NCBI RefSeq assembly: GCF_900089495.1
Contig: NZ_LT605203.1
Span: 62,001 to 126,000, forward strand
DNA length: 64,000 nt
Reading direction: 5' to 3'
Source of the DNA: Thiomonas sp. X19
Lineage (GTDB): Bacteria; Pseudomonadota; Gammaproteobacteria; Burkholderiales; Burkholderiaceae_C
Shown piece by piece: positions 36,001-43,421 of the stretch. Numbering within the stretch: position 1 is the stretch's first letter; each line of letters begins with the position of its first letter. The notes below the pieces were generated by a model. It did not search any database and was not told the origin of the DNA. It saw only the letters and a program-made list of their open reading frames with translations. A program made the translations under genes and the position numbers.

Positions 36001-37272
36001 GCCCTCTCCTTGAGCCTCCCTGTGGCGGCTGGACGCATCCGGCGGGAAAGGACTCGGGATGACTGCGTCGGGCGCCGGCGTGGTCATCTCCGACGGGGCG
36101 AATTCCATCCGCCCTTGCTGCAGCGCAAGCGATAGACGCTGTGACATCGCACCCAGCGTCGTTCGCAAGGAGTCTTGGGCGGATTCCGAATTGCCCCATT
36201 CGGTCGTATCCCGCTCCAGCGCAGAGTGCGTTTGCTGCAATGCAGCAGTCATGGTTTGTAGCTCCAGCGCAGCCTGCTGCAGGAATGCGACCAACACCTG
36301 CCGGGTCTGCGGCCCCGGCAGTGGCCATGCAGACGGCTCGCCAGCGCTCGGGGCTGGCTCCGGCTCGAACCAGGTCCGTTCTGCTGCACGAACCTGATCC
36401 TGCAAAACCGCAGCCTCGGCGCATAAGGGCTCCAGATCCTCGACCACCGAGGCCAATTCTGGGTTCTCGTCACGCTCCAGGCTGATGCGCTCCAGTGTGA
36501 GACGGAAATTCAGCCCCAACAATTGCATGGATTCGGCAAGCCGCGTCGCCGTTTGCACGAAGGCACGCTTCGTCTCGGCGGCATGCGTTCGCCCTTCGTG
36601 TTTTTCAGTTAAAGACGTAGGCGCCATCTCCGCAGCTTTCAACAGTGCTGAGACGGGCTGCAGTGCGGTTTCGAGAGAGGCGACACTGGCCTTCAGGCTG
36701 AGCTGTAACGGTTCCAGGCTCGAACGGACGCGTGCTTGACGATCCGCTTGCGCCGCCCCCTGAAGCGGCATGCCGGCGAGCATCCGCTCGACCTCCGCAA
36801 GAGTGCTGAGGATGGTCCGATGCATCGCAACTGCCATTGAGTTGGCGGCTAGGGCACGGGCTTGGCCAACGGCAAGGTCATGCTGACAAGCATGCCATTT
36901 CTTGTTGGTATCGGCCAGTTCCTGTTGCTGGCGACGGGAGACGACGCGCAAATCGTCGAGCAGGCCGCGCCACTCGGGCGCGACATCGACATCAGTACCC
37001 GGTGGCGCAGCCCCACGCATCAGGGCTTGGGCCGTGATGCGCAAACGGCCCTGTTCGATCTTGATGCTCAGGCCGAGATAGAGGGCCAAAAACAGCGCGA
37101 GCACGGCCCCTCCCCCTAGGGCGAGGTTCAGCATCGATCCATTGGCCGTGGCCGCGGATGCGCCGATCAGGCCAGGAGCGAGCGCACCACGCGCCAGCCA
37201 CCACAAACCGACCATCCACGCGCTGCACAGCAGCCACATCAGGAACAAGGCCCGCATCGGGGAGATTTTCAC
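35998..37272 (-). CDS. Two-TM helical membrane protein of the four-gene operon, MCP-like layout without hairpin tip
   Basis: The 424-residue protein starts with a GTG at 37272 that overlaps the upstream stop (GTGA). It has membrane helices at about 8-30 and 50-70 with a very short periplasmic loop, then a long cytoplasmic helical region: LRVVSRRQQQELADTNKKWH, AVAMHRTILSTLAEVERMLA, LKASVASLETALQPVSALLK and FVQTATRLAESMQLLGLNFR. The plan resembles a chemoreceptor, but the conserved glutamate-rich signalling tip (E-x-R-x-AEQ-x-GFAVVA) is absent, and so is a HAMP signature. The C-terminus is a Pro-rich tail. It is encoded after two CheW-domain proteins, so it may be their membrane anchor. I do not recognise a named family. 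Confidence 0.6.
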   Translation of the reverse strand: MKISPMRALFLMWLLCSAWMVGLWWLARGALAPGLIGASAATANGSMLNLALGGGAVLALFLALYLGLSIKIEQGRLRITAQALMRGAAPPGTDVDVAPEWRGLLDDLRVVSRRQQQELADTNKKWHACQHDLAVGQARALAANSMAVAMHRTILSTLAEVERMLAGMPLQGAAQADRQARVRSSLEPLQLSLKASVASLETALQPVSALLKAAEMAPTSLTEKHEGRTHAAETKRAFVQTATRLAESMQLLGLNFRLTLERISLERDENPELASVVEDLEPLCAEAAVLQDQVRAAERTWFEPEPAPSAGEPSAWPLPGPQTRQVLVAFLQQAALELQTMTAALQQTHSALERDTTEWGNSESAQDSLRTTLGAMSQRLSLALQQGRMEFAPSEMTTPAPDAVIPSPFPPDASSRHREAQGEG

Positions 37273-37865
37273 GTTTCAAACTCCGGGAAGACATGCAGCC
37301 GCCGCGCATCTGCGGCCGCGCCGAACTCGGACATGACGGCAAGGCAGCCGTGCCATAGAGCCGGCGCATGCAGCAAGGCACAGACCTCGCCATCGGGCGC
37401 CGATGCCAGCGGCAACAAGGCGAACATGGCGTTCCAAGGCGGCGATAAGCCGGGGCTCACAGGGATCCACTCCGGCGCGAGGGCCGAGTCGCGGTGGAAC
37501 CCTCGCACCGCGTCGACCGCCACGGCCCAGGCATGCGCCGGTCCCTGACACACCAGCAGGCGTGTCTGCGGCTGACCCAGGCTCGCGCGCCTGCCAAGGC
37601 TGAAACCAAGATCGAGCACGACCAAAACTCTCCCCTGCCACGCCAGCAAGCCGGGGCAATGTGGGTTGTGGCCAGGCAGGGGGAAAAGGCCGGAGGGCAA
37701 GAGAATCTGCCGCACTTGGCGGCTGTCGATGGCACATAGCTGGCCATCGGCCTCGAACAGCAACCAACTCCCGAAACCCTGCGCAACAGCGGGTTCTGCA
37801 TCACGCGTCTGCACCCCTGGCGGGAGATGCGATCCGACATGCAGGGAGGCCGGGGCTGGATTCAT
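37269..37865 (-). CDS. CheW-like protein
   Basis: The 198-residue protein starts at the ATG at 37865, overlapping the previous stop (ATGA). The CheW fold is indicated by SWLLFEADGQLCAIDSRQVR, QILLPSGLFPLPGHNPHCPG, LLAWQGRVLVVLDLGFSLG and LLVCQGPAHAWAVAVDAVRG. CheW proteins bridge CheA and receptors. No CheA kinase is in the window, and this CheW is divergent at the usual GxxxxVxDL region, where VVLDLG is kept. It probably works with the adjacent HPt-CheW and two-TM proteins rather than with the main chemotaxis array. Confidence 0.75.
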   Translation of the reverse strand: MNPAPASLHVGSHLPPGVQTRDAEPAVAQGFGSWLLFEADGQLCAIDSRQVRQILLPSGLFPLPGHNPHCPGLLAWQGRVLVVLDLGFSLGRRASLGQPQTRLLVCQGPAHAWAVAVDAVRGFHRDSALAPEWIPVSPGLSPPWNAMFALLPLASAPDGEVCALLHAPALWHGCLAVMSEFGAAADARRLHVFPEFET

Positions 37866-39388
37866 CGCCGCTTGCCACGGACCTGCCCCTGAAGGCGCGA
37901 CAGAAACCTCAGCGAGAGCAAAAACGCCATCGAACTCGCCGCCTGCGGCATCACCGCGGCCGCCTCGATGCCATACGGCGCTCCGATCTGCGGCGGAATG
38001 GACCAGAAATGCAGAGTCTGGACGGGAGCACATGTATCCACGCGCAGCGCGAAAAACTGCTCACGGTACTGCAGCAACAACATGCGCGAGGTCTCGGCGG
38101 GCAATGCGCCCCAGGCGGATTCGAGGCTCAGCACCGGTACGGCGCCAACATCCGTGAACAGCAGCGCTTCGCCACGAGGCAGGCTCAAACTGCGGTTATC
38201 CATGGGAACAACGCCCAGCACACACGTAGCAGGCAAGGCAAGCGACCAAGCGCCGATGCGCGCCAAACGCACTTCGATACCGGCATCCCAGGGTTGATGC
38301 CGGCGGACTTGTGGTGCGCCTTTCTCCATCTGACTTGAGCTGTCGGCCGCTTTGACGTCAGGATTCATGTCGGCAACTTTCATCGGCGCGATGGGCACCG
38401 ATGAAAGTTCAGGCTCAGCAATGACTGGGGATGCGGCGACTACTTTGACTTGCCATGGCTCCCAGGCTTCGCGCAATTCCCGCCAGCTCTTGATCTGCTC
38501 GCGCAACAAGCCCGGGATCTCCGCCAGCAGCTGTAAAAACGGTTCTGTAGCAAACGCGCTGCCACCCGAAATGTCTTGTTTTCCCTCGGTGGGAGGCGGC
38601 GGCTGCAAGTCAGCTACGGGACCGGAGGGGTGCGCGCCGTCCCTTGACGCCTGCGCTGCTTCGGGTGCCATGGTCGCCGATGCTGGTGAAGGAGCCACGA
38701 CTTCCGCGAGAGGTGGTCCTGGTTCGGGTGGATCGAGGTCGGCGGCCTTGATTGCTGGCGGCTCAATGTCGGGCCGTTTGACGGGTGGATCCTGATCGAT
38801 TGCGGTCGCGGGCTGGGCCGCAATCGAGAACCCAACCGATGTAGCCGCCTGGTCGGAGCCAGACGTCATGGATTCCGCTGCTGCAACCACCGTGGGCGCC
38901 GACGCTGCCTCGGCGACTTGAGCAAGCAGTATTTCCGCAGCCGGAGATGCAGCCGGAGATGCAGCCGGGTCCGGTCGCTCAGGGGAGCCTTGGGCCAGCC
39001 CGACGACATGATCCTGTAGCGGCTCAGTCTCAAGATCCCCCAGGGGCTGAAGCGTGCGGCGCAACCCAGTCACCACCACCCGCAGGACGTCCCAGCGCAC
39101 AGGCATTCCTGCGCTGACGCCAGGCAGTTGCACCAGCAATTCCTGCTCGCCTTGCCGGCAGAGTTGGCGTACGGCCTCCAGCCCAAGAAAATCAGCGCCG
39201 ATGCGAATGCCTCGCAGCGCCTCGCCGGCATGGCCAAGCGCTTGCATGGACTCGACGCCCACGGCAACATCGGCCAGGGCTTGCTCGAACTGGGCGAGAA
39301 AGACGCCGGCATCGCGCGCGAAGGCCGCCATCAACTCGTCCGCAGAGGCTTGGGCGAGATTCACCACCAGCTCCGTGGCAGGCAACAC
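37862..39388 (-). CDS. CheA-like fusion: degenerate HPt domain plus CheW domain, no kinase
   Basis: The 508-residue protein (GTG start at 39388) has three parts. Residues about 10-110 resemble the CheA P1/HPt helical bundle, with LGHAGEALRGIRIGADFLGL where HPt domains have HTLKG-xxG-x-FG; the phospho-accepting histidine position is E56, with a histidine three residues earlier. Residues about 115-350 are a Pro/Ala/acidic low-complexity linker. Residues about 365-500 are a CheW-like domain (IGAWSLALPATCVLGVVPMD, GAVPVLSLESAWGALPAE, LLLQYREQFFALRVDTCA). There is no dimerisation or ATP-binding domain, so it cannot be a kinase. It overlaps the CheW-like gene downstream and follows a diguanylate-cyclase gene by 60 bases. 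It may be a non-phosphorylatable adaptor. Confidence 0.7.
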   Translation of the reverse strand: MLPATELVVNLAQASADELMAAFARDAGVFLAQFEQALADVAVGVESMQALGHAGEALRGIRIGADFLGLEAVRQLCRQGEQELLVQLPGVSAGMPVRWDVLRVVVTGLRRTLQPLGDLETEPLQDHVVGLAQGSPERPDPAASPAASPAAEILLAQVAEAASAPTVVAAAESMTSGSDQAATSVGFSIAAQPATAIDQDPPVKRPDIEPPAIKAADLDPPEPGPPLAEVVAPSPASATMAPEAAQASRDGAHPSGPVADLQPPPPTEGKQDISGGSAFATEPFLQLLAEIPGLLREQIKSWRELREAWEPWQVKVVAASPVIAEPELSSVPIAPMKVADMNPDVKAADSSSQMEKGAPQVRRHQPWDAGIEVRLARIGAWSLALPATCVLGVVPMDNRSLSLPRGEALLFTDVGAVPVLSLESAWGALPAETSRMLLLQYREQFFALRVDTCAPVQTLHFWSIPPQIGAPYGIEAAAVMPQAASSMAFLLSLRFLSRLQGQVRGKRR

Positions 39389-39448
39389 GGGTTCGGCCCG
39401 GACTTCATGGCGTCAGGACCTTCGATGTTTCCGCACTGGTGCTTCAGT

Positions 39449-40441
39449 TCAGGCCCCACTTGAACCTGTCTTGGCCCAGCGGAACTCGCCCATCTGCTGC
39501 GATCGCGCTTTGGCGGCATAGAGCGAAGTGTCAGCCTCGCACAGGATCTGGGGGATGGCGGCGTTTGGGTCCAACGCGGCGATTCCGGCGGAAAACTGCG
39601 CCGACAAGGCTTGGCTCTGCACCTGCAGCAGGGGTTCTCGTTGCGGTCGGCTGCGAATGCGTTCAACAACCGTGTTCGCCTGCTCGTCTGTGGTCCGGGG
39701 CGGGCAGATCACGCATTCGTCACCGCCGTAGCGAAAAGCGGCGTCGTCAGGCCGAAATTCCGCCTGCAGCATCGTGACGGAGGCCCCCAGAGAGCGGTCG
39801 CCAGCGAGATGACCATAACGGTCGTTGACAAGTTTGAACTGGTCAAGATCGATGAGCGCAAGCGCGCAAGAATGATCATGCCGCCTCATCACCCCTGCAT
39901 GTTCAGCGAGCAGTCGCTGCGGCGGCGCTCGGCGTCCCGGTAGACCGGTGAGCGGGTCGGGGCCAGTTCGCTGTGCCGTGAGTTCGGCCTCGATTTCAGC
40001 GATCTGCAGCAGGGAGGCCAGGCCGCTGTCCACGATGGCGTCGTGGATGCGCAAAGCCTCGGGTTGGGATTTGCTCGCAGCCGCCAGGCTGGAGACCCGT
40101 CCATCGAGACCCTGGAACTCTGCCATCAGCGCGGCGCTTGCAGTGGTCAGTGTGCCCGTGCGAAGCGCCGGCTCCATCGCCGGACGCAAATGCTGCTCGA
40201 TGGCCTCAATCGGCAGCGCCGCCACGGCTCTCGGCTTCTGGCGATAGGCGCCCTGGCGCAGGCAGCGTTGCAGCCATGAAGACAGCAAGCTTCGAGCCAT
40301 ACGAATGGCTACAGAGTCAGGGCTCTCAGCACCTTCATTTGGCCATGAATCCACAGCGTCCAGCCTGTCTCCCGCAGCACCGATCATGACCGGGTGCGGG
40401 GTGCTGGCTTCGATATTCGTTGTGATTGCCGCAGCCGACAT
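39449..40441 (-). CDS. Diguanylate cyclase with GGDEC signature
   Basis: The 330-residue protein starts at the ATG at 40441 (AGGAG 8 bases upstream; an in-frame GTG is too close to it). Residues 1-155 are helical without a recognised sensor domain. Residues about 160-320 form a GGDEF domain: DPLTGLPGRRA, LIDLDQFKLVNDRYGHLAGD, the active loop YGGDEC at 238-243 (Cys replaces the last Phe), and an inhibitory RxxD site at 230-233, five residues before GGDEC. The changed last residue is outside the catalytic core, so activity is plausible. It is the first gene of the four-gene operon and follows a perfect -24/-12 promoter, so c-di-GMP synthesis is tied to flagellar expression. Confidence 0.85.
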   Translation of the reverse strand: MSAAAITTNIEASTPHPVMIGAAGDRLDAVDSWPNEGAESPDSVAIRMARSLLSSWLQRCLRQGAYRQKPRAVAALPIEAIEQHLRPAMEPALRTGTLTTASAALMAEFQGLDGRVSSLAAASKSQPEALRIHDAIVDSGLASLLQIAEIEAELTAQRTGPDPLTGLPGRRAPPQRLLAEHAGVMRRHDHSCALALIDLDQFKLVNDRYGHLAGDRSLGASVTMLQAEFRPDDAAFRYGGDECVICPPRTTDEQANTVVERIRSRPQREPLLQVQSQALSAQFSAGIAALDPNAAIPQILCEADTSLYAAKARSQQMGEFRWAKTGSSGA

Positions 40442-40475
40442 GGGCACAGCTCCTAGGGATGATTGCTCAAAACAA

Positions 40476-40490
40476 GCAAACCTGGTGCCA
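40476..40490 (-). promoter_or_regulatory. Perfect sigma-54 promoter of the GGDEC-HPt-CheW operon
   Basis: The minus strand reads TGGCACCAGGTTTGC followed by T, an exact match to TGGCAC-N5-TTGCT. Start expected near 40464, about 23 bases before the ATG at 40441. Confidence 0.85.
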
Positions 40491-40525
40491 GCCCAAGTCT
40501 TTACATAAGACAGCTTTGTTCTAAA

Positions 40526-40575
40526 AAATAGAATTATTGATGGTTATTTTAAAAATTTTCCAATCAATATTCTAT
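40526..40575. promoter_or_regulatory. A/T-rich inverted repeat upstream of the sigma-54 promoter
   Basis: The segment ATAGAATTATTGATGG (40528-40543) and, on the other strand, ATAGAATATTGATTGG (right arm 40560-40575) form a near-palindrome around TTATTTTAAAAATTTT. It is strikingly A/T-rich in G+C-rich surroundings and lies about 40-85 bases upstream of the -24 box, the usual enhancer distance. It may be an upstream activating sequence for a FleQ-like activator or an H-NS-type binding site. No gene is visible in 40491-40660. Confidence 0.6.
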
Positions 40576-40660
40576 TCGACGCAAATTTCCGGCGCCTGCG
40601 TCATGGATTTGACGGAATATGACTGGCCGACTTGGCATGACGATCGATTGCCCTGATTCG

Positions 40661-41449
40661 TCAAGGCCCCATCGCCACCATGATTTGTCCAGCCCCGTCG
40701 ACAACGCCGGTGACGACCTTGCCGGATTGGACATTACGCGCCAGGATGGTTTGCCCCTGGCGCCCGTTTTCCATGGCCATACCCAAGGCCACCAGTCTCA
40801 CCCCCTGACCCAGTGCGACCAAGGAAACCGACTGCCCATAGTGAATCAACTGCGGTCCGGCGAGCATGCCTTGGGTGACGCTCTGCCCGGCCGCCACGCT
40901 GTATTGCAGAACCCTGCCGATGGCCTGCGCCGGCTTGGTGATCGCGCCTGCGGGCAGGCTCGACAGGTCACGCTGCACGATGGCCAGATCGCCCTCGGTC
41001 AGCACATGCCCGGCACCAAGCGCCCGCGCTGCAACCACCGCCCCCTGCGGCCAAGCCACCTGAACCGGTAGATAGAGAGACCAGACCTGAGGTGTCAAAC
41101 AGGCCACCTCGACGGTCTGCGCGCCGAAAGGGTTGGCAGCGCCGAAGTCACGCGCCTGCATATGCCCGCAGCGGGGAAAATGCAGGCCCTCCACAGGCCC
41201 CTGAACGGTGATGCGCGCATCTTGCGATTGTTGTGGCAGGCGACTTCGGACGAAATGCTCGACGACCTGGCGAATGCTTTCGGCGGGCTCCCAGGCCGTG
41301 GCATCAGCCGCTGCGGCCATGCTGGAAGCCCATAAACCTGCGCCAAAGACGGTGAACGTGACGAGCAGCAAGCAGCGCACTCCACGCCAAAGACCGGAGC
41401 ACTGTTGCGAAGCTCTCGCCTGAACGCTCATCCAACCCACACCGCACAT
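40661..41449 (-). CDS. flgA: Flagellar P-ring assembly chaperone FlgA
   Basis: I use the ATG at 41449 (262 residues), 9 bases after an AAGGAA ribosome site; 41455 is also possible. A signal peptide (CLLLVTFTVFGAGLWASSMA) targets it to the periplasm. The SAF and C-terminal domains are clear: VLTEGDLAIVQRDLSSLPAG, AGQSVTQGMLAGPQLIHYGQ and MENGRQGQTILARNVQSGKV then VTGVVDGAGQIMV. FlgA assists FlgI polymerisation into the P ring; flgI is at 47065. It is divergent to flgB. Confidence 0.92.
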   Translation of the reverse strand: MCGVGWMSVQARASQQCSGLWRGVRCLLLVTFTVFGAGLWASSMAAAADATAWEPAESIRQVVEHFVRSRLPQQSQDARITVQGPVEGLHFPRCGHMQARDFGAANPFGAQTVEVACLTPQVWSLYLPVQVAWPQGAVVAARALGAGHVLTEGDLAIVQRDLSSLPAGAITKPAQAIGRVLQYSVAAGQSVTQGMLAGPQLIHYGQSVSLVALGQGVRLVALGMAMENGRQGQTILARNVQSGKVVTGVVDGAGQIMVAMGP

Positions 41450-41554
41450 CTTCATGCTTCCTTTCGTCGCCAGCCAGCCTTCAATGGTTCGCAAGGCCGC
41501 GTCGATCCCGACCCGATTCCACCCCATGCGGGATTGACCATCCACCTCCATGCT

Positions 41555-41569
41555 GCAAGGTCCATACCA
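41555..41569 (-). promoter_or_regulatory. Candidate sigma-54 promoter of flgA
   Basis: The minus strand reads TGGTATGGACCTTGC, with GG and GC 10 bases apart. The -24 half is weaker than in the other promoters. Start expected near 41543, giving a leader of about 95 bases. Confidence 0.45.
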
Positions 41570-41628
41570 CTGGAGCGCCAAGGTATTCGACTGGTGACCC
41601 AGTCCAGGAAGAAGCCGGAGTGAACCCA

Positions 41629-41652
41629 GCTTTGCCGCCGAAGCGGCAAAGC
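41629..41652. repeat. Perfect hairpin between flgA and flgB
   Basis: GCTTTGCCGC, the tetraloop CGAA and GCGGCAAAGC form a 10-bp perfect stem. No T run follows on either strand, so it is not a typical terminator. It lies midway between the two candidate promoters. Confidence 0.8.
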
Positions 41653-41723
41653 CTTGCCGCTCCTGTTGGGTGCCGCTGGCACGGATGGCCGCATGCAGGC
41701 AAGGGCTGACGTGGCGGAGGCAC

Positions 41724-41738
41724 TGGCACGCTTCGTGC
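41724..41738 (+). promoter_or_regulatory. Sigma-54 promoter of the flgB operon
   Basis: TGGCACGCTTCGTGC has a perfect -24 box (TGGCAC) and GC 10 bases after GG. Start expected near 41750, about 22 bases before the flgB ATG. Confidence 0.7.
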
Positions 41739-41771
41739 AGAAGACATGGCATCCACCGCCACGACCTGACC

Positions 41772-42191
41772 ATGAACTCCGCCCTCGACCGCGCATTCGC
41801 ACCGCTGCAAACCGCGCTGGACCTGCGCGCGTATCGACAGCAACTGCTGGCGGCGAACATGGCCAATGCCAATACGCCGCATTACAAGGCTGTGGACCTT
41901 GACTTCTCCGCTGCGCTTCAAAGTGCGCTCCAACAAACGCCCGGCCAGACCCAGGGTTCCCTGGCGCTGAAAGTTGAGCAATCCGGCCAACAACAAGGCA
42001 CCCAGACCGCGAGCCCGGCAGCCGCCTTCGTCGCCTACCAGGCAGGCAATTCCGTGAGGCTCGATGGCAACTCGGTCGACATGAGCCGAGAACAGGCCTC
42101 ATTCCAAAAGAACAGCATCCAGTACGAGGCCGATCTGACCTTCCTCACCGGCAAGATCAAGACGCTGACCTCTGCCATCACTGGCAACTGA
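41772..42191 (+). CDS. flgB: Proximal rod protein FlgB
   Basis: The 139-residue protein has the rod-protein N-terminus [20 protein letters not shown] (the N-x-AN-x-xTP motif) and [20 protein letters not shown] near the C-terminus. FlgB is a proximal rod subunit exported by the flagellar type III system. The ATG at 41772 fits the family start; the longer frame upstream is promoter DNA. It heads the flgBCDEFGHIJ operon. Confidence 0.95.
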   Translation: MNSALDRAFAPLQTALDLRAYRQQLLAANMANANTPHYKAVDLDFSAALQSALQQTPGQTQGSLALKVEQSGQQQGTQTASPAAAFVAYQAGNSVRLDGNSVDMSREQASFQKNSIQYEADLTFLTGKIKTLTSAITGN

Positions 42192-42226
42192 ACCCGAACT
42201 CCAAACTCCGGCCGCCGATCCCCGCC

Positions 42227-42643
42227 ATGTCCCTGTTCACAGCACTCGATGTCGCCAACTCCGGCCTGAACGCCGAGAGCTACCGTCTCAACGTCGTGGC
42301 CAGCAACCTGGCGAACGCGAATTCGGCCACCAGCTCCAACGGCCAACCCTACCGTGCCCGCGAAGTGGTGTTCGCCGCGCAGCCGCTGTCCGGCCCGGGC
42401 GTTCCAGCGGGCGTCAATGGCGTGCAAGTGGCAGGGGTGGTGGAAAAGCCGGGTCCGATGAAAATGGTCTATGACCCGGGCAACCCGCTGGCCGACAAGC
42501 AAGGCTATGTGGCTTATCCGAACGTGAACCCGGTGGACGAGATGGTCAACATGATTTCCGCTTCGCGCGCTTACCAGGCCGACGTGAACGTGATGAACAC
42601 CACCAAGAACCTGCTACTCAAAACCCTAGCCCTGGGCCAATGA
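42227..42643 (+). CDS. flgC: Proximal rod protein FlgC
   Basis: The 138-residue protein has the rod motif [25 protein letters not shown], the FlgC block [20 protein letters not shown] and the C-terminal [20 protein letters not shown]. FlgC forms part of the proximal rod with FlgB and FlgF. It starts 35 bases after flgB. Confidence 0.97.
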   Translation: MSLFTALDVANSGLNAESYRLNVVASNLANANSATSSNGQPYRAREVVFAAQPLSGPGVPAGVNGVQVAGVVEKPGPMKMVYDPGNPLADKQGYVAYPNVNPVDEMVNMISASRAYQADVNVMNTTKNLLLKTLALGQ

Positions 42644-42668
42644 GCCTGAACGCTTGAAGGACAACACC

Positions 42669-43367
42669 ATGAGCATCCCTTCCATCGGCAGCAACACCTT
42701 TCTCTCATCGCTGCAGACGAGCAGCAGCAGCGGCACCTCCGGCAGCGGCACCAGCGGCGTGAGTGGACTGAGCAACGTCAATACCTTCTACAACCTGCTG
42801 GTCACGCAATTGACCAACCAGGACCCACTCAACCCGATGAGCAATTCAGACTTGTCGGCGCAATTGGCGCAGTTCAGCACCGCCAGCGGGGTGCAGTCCA
42901 TCCAGCAATCCATGGCAGCGCTGACCGCGCAACTGGCGCAGTCGCAAGGTCTTCAAGCCGCCAATCTGGTCGGGCAAAACGTGGTGTTCGACAACAACTC
43001 GGTCAGTCTGGGAGCAAGTGGCGGCACCGCCGGGGGCTTCACCCTGGCCAACGCCGCGCAGAATGTGCAGGTTCAGATTCAGAACAGCGCGGGACAAGTC
43101 ATCCAGACTTTGCAGCTCGGAGCCTTGCCTACCGGCGTGCAAACGTTCAACTGGAATGGAACCGATTCCAGCGGCAAACCCGCTCCAGCCGGCAATTACA
43201 GCTTCAACGTTCAGGCGACGGACTCTGGCGGCCAGAGCGTGGCCGCGATTCCCTTCGGGACAGGCAAGGTGCAGTCGGTGTACCTGAACGCCAGCAGTGG
43301 CCCCGCCCTGCAAATTCAAGGTCAGAGCGGCACGATTCCACTTGCGAGCATTCAAGGCGTGATGTAA
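42669..43367 (+). CDS. flgD: Hook-cap protein FlgD
   Basis: The 232-residue protein starts at 42669 behind GAAGGA. VNTFYNLLVTQLTNQDPLNP is the conserved N-terminal block, followed by LAQFSTASGVQSIQQSM. The C-terminal tudor/Fn3-like part has GVQTFNWNGTDSSGKPAPAG. FlgD caps the growing hook and is then discarded. A TTG at 42654 is in frame but has no ribosome site. Confidence 0.95.
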   Translation: MSIPSIGSNTFLSSLQTSSSSGTSGSGTSGVSGLSNVNTFYNLLVTQLTNQDPLNPMSNSDLSAQLAQFSTASGVQSIQQSMAALTAQLAQSQGLQAANLVGQNVVFDNNSVSLGASGGTAGGFTLANAAQNVQVQIQNSAGQVIQTLQLGALPTGVQTFNWNGTDSSGKPAPAGNYSFNVQATDSGGQSVAAIPFGTGKVQSVYLNASSGPALQIQGQSGTIPLASIQGVM

Positions 43368-43421
43368 GCGCCGGCAAAGCATCCCAGTACAGCACTGCAC
43401 ACCACCCATCCGGGAATATCG

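Larger units (their letters stand above)
41450..41771. other. Divergent flgA/flgB intergenic region
   Basis: About 320 bases hold two candidate sigma-54 promoters, one for each direction (41555-41569 minus, 41724-41738 plus), and a perfect 10-bp-stem hairpin at 41629-41652. The two promoters may share one activator-binding region between them. No gene is visible. Confidence 0.6.

Noticed and set aside
40601..40660. TTGGCATGACGATCG as another sigma-54 promoter
   Set aside because: After GG the next GC pair is not 10 bases away and no gene starts in that direction nearby.
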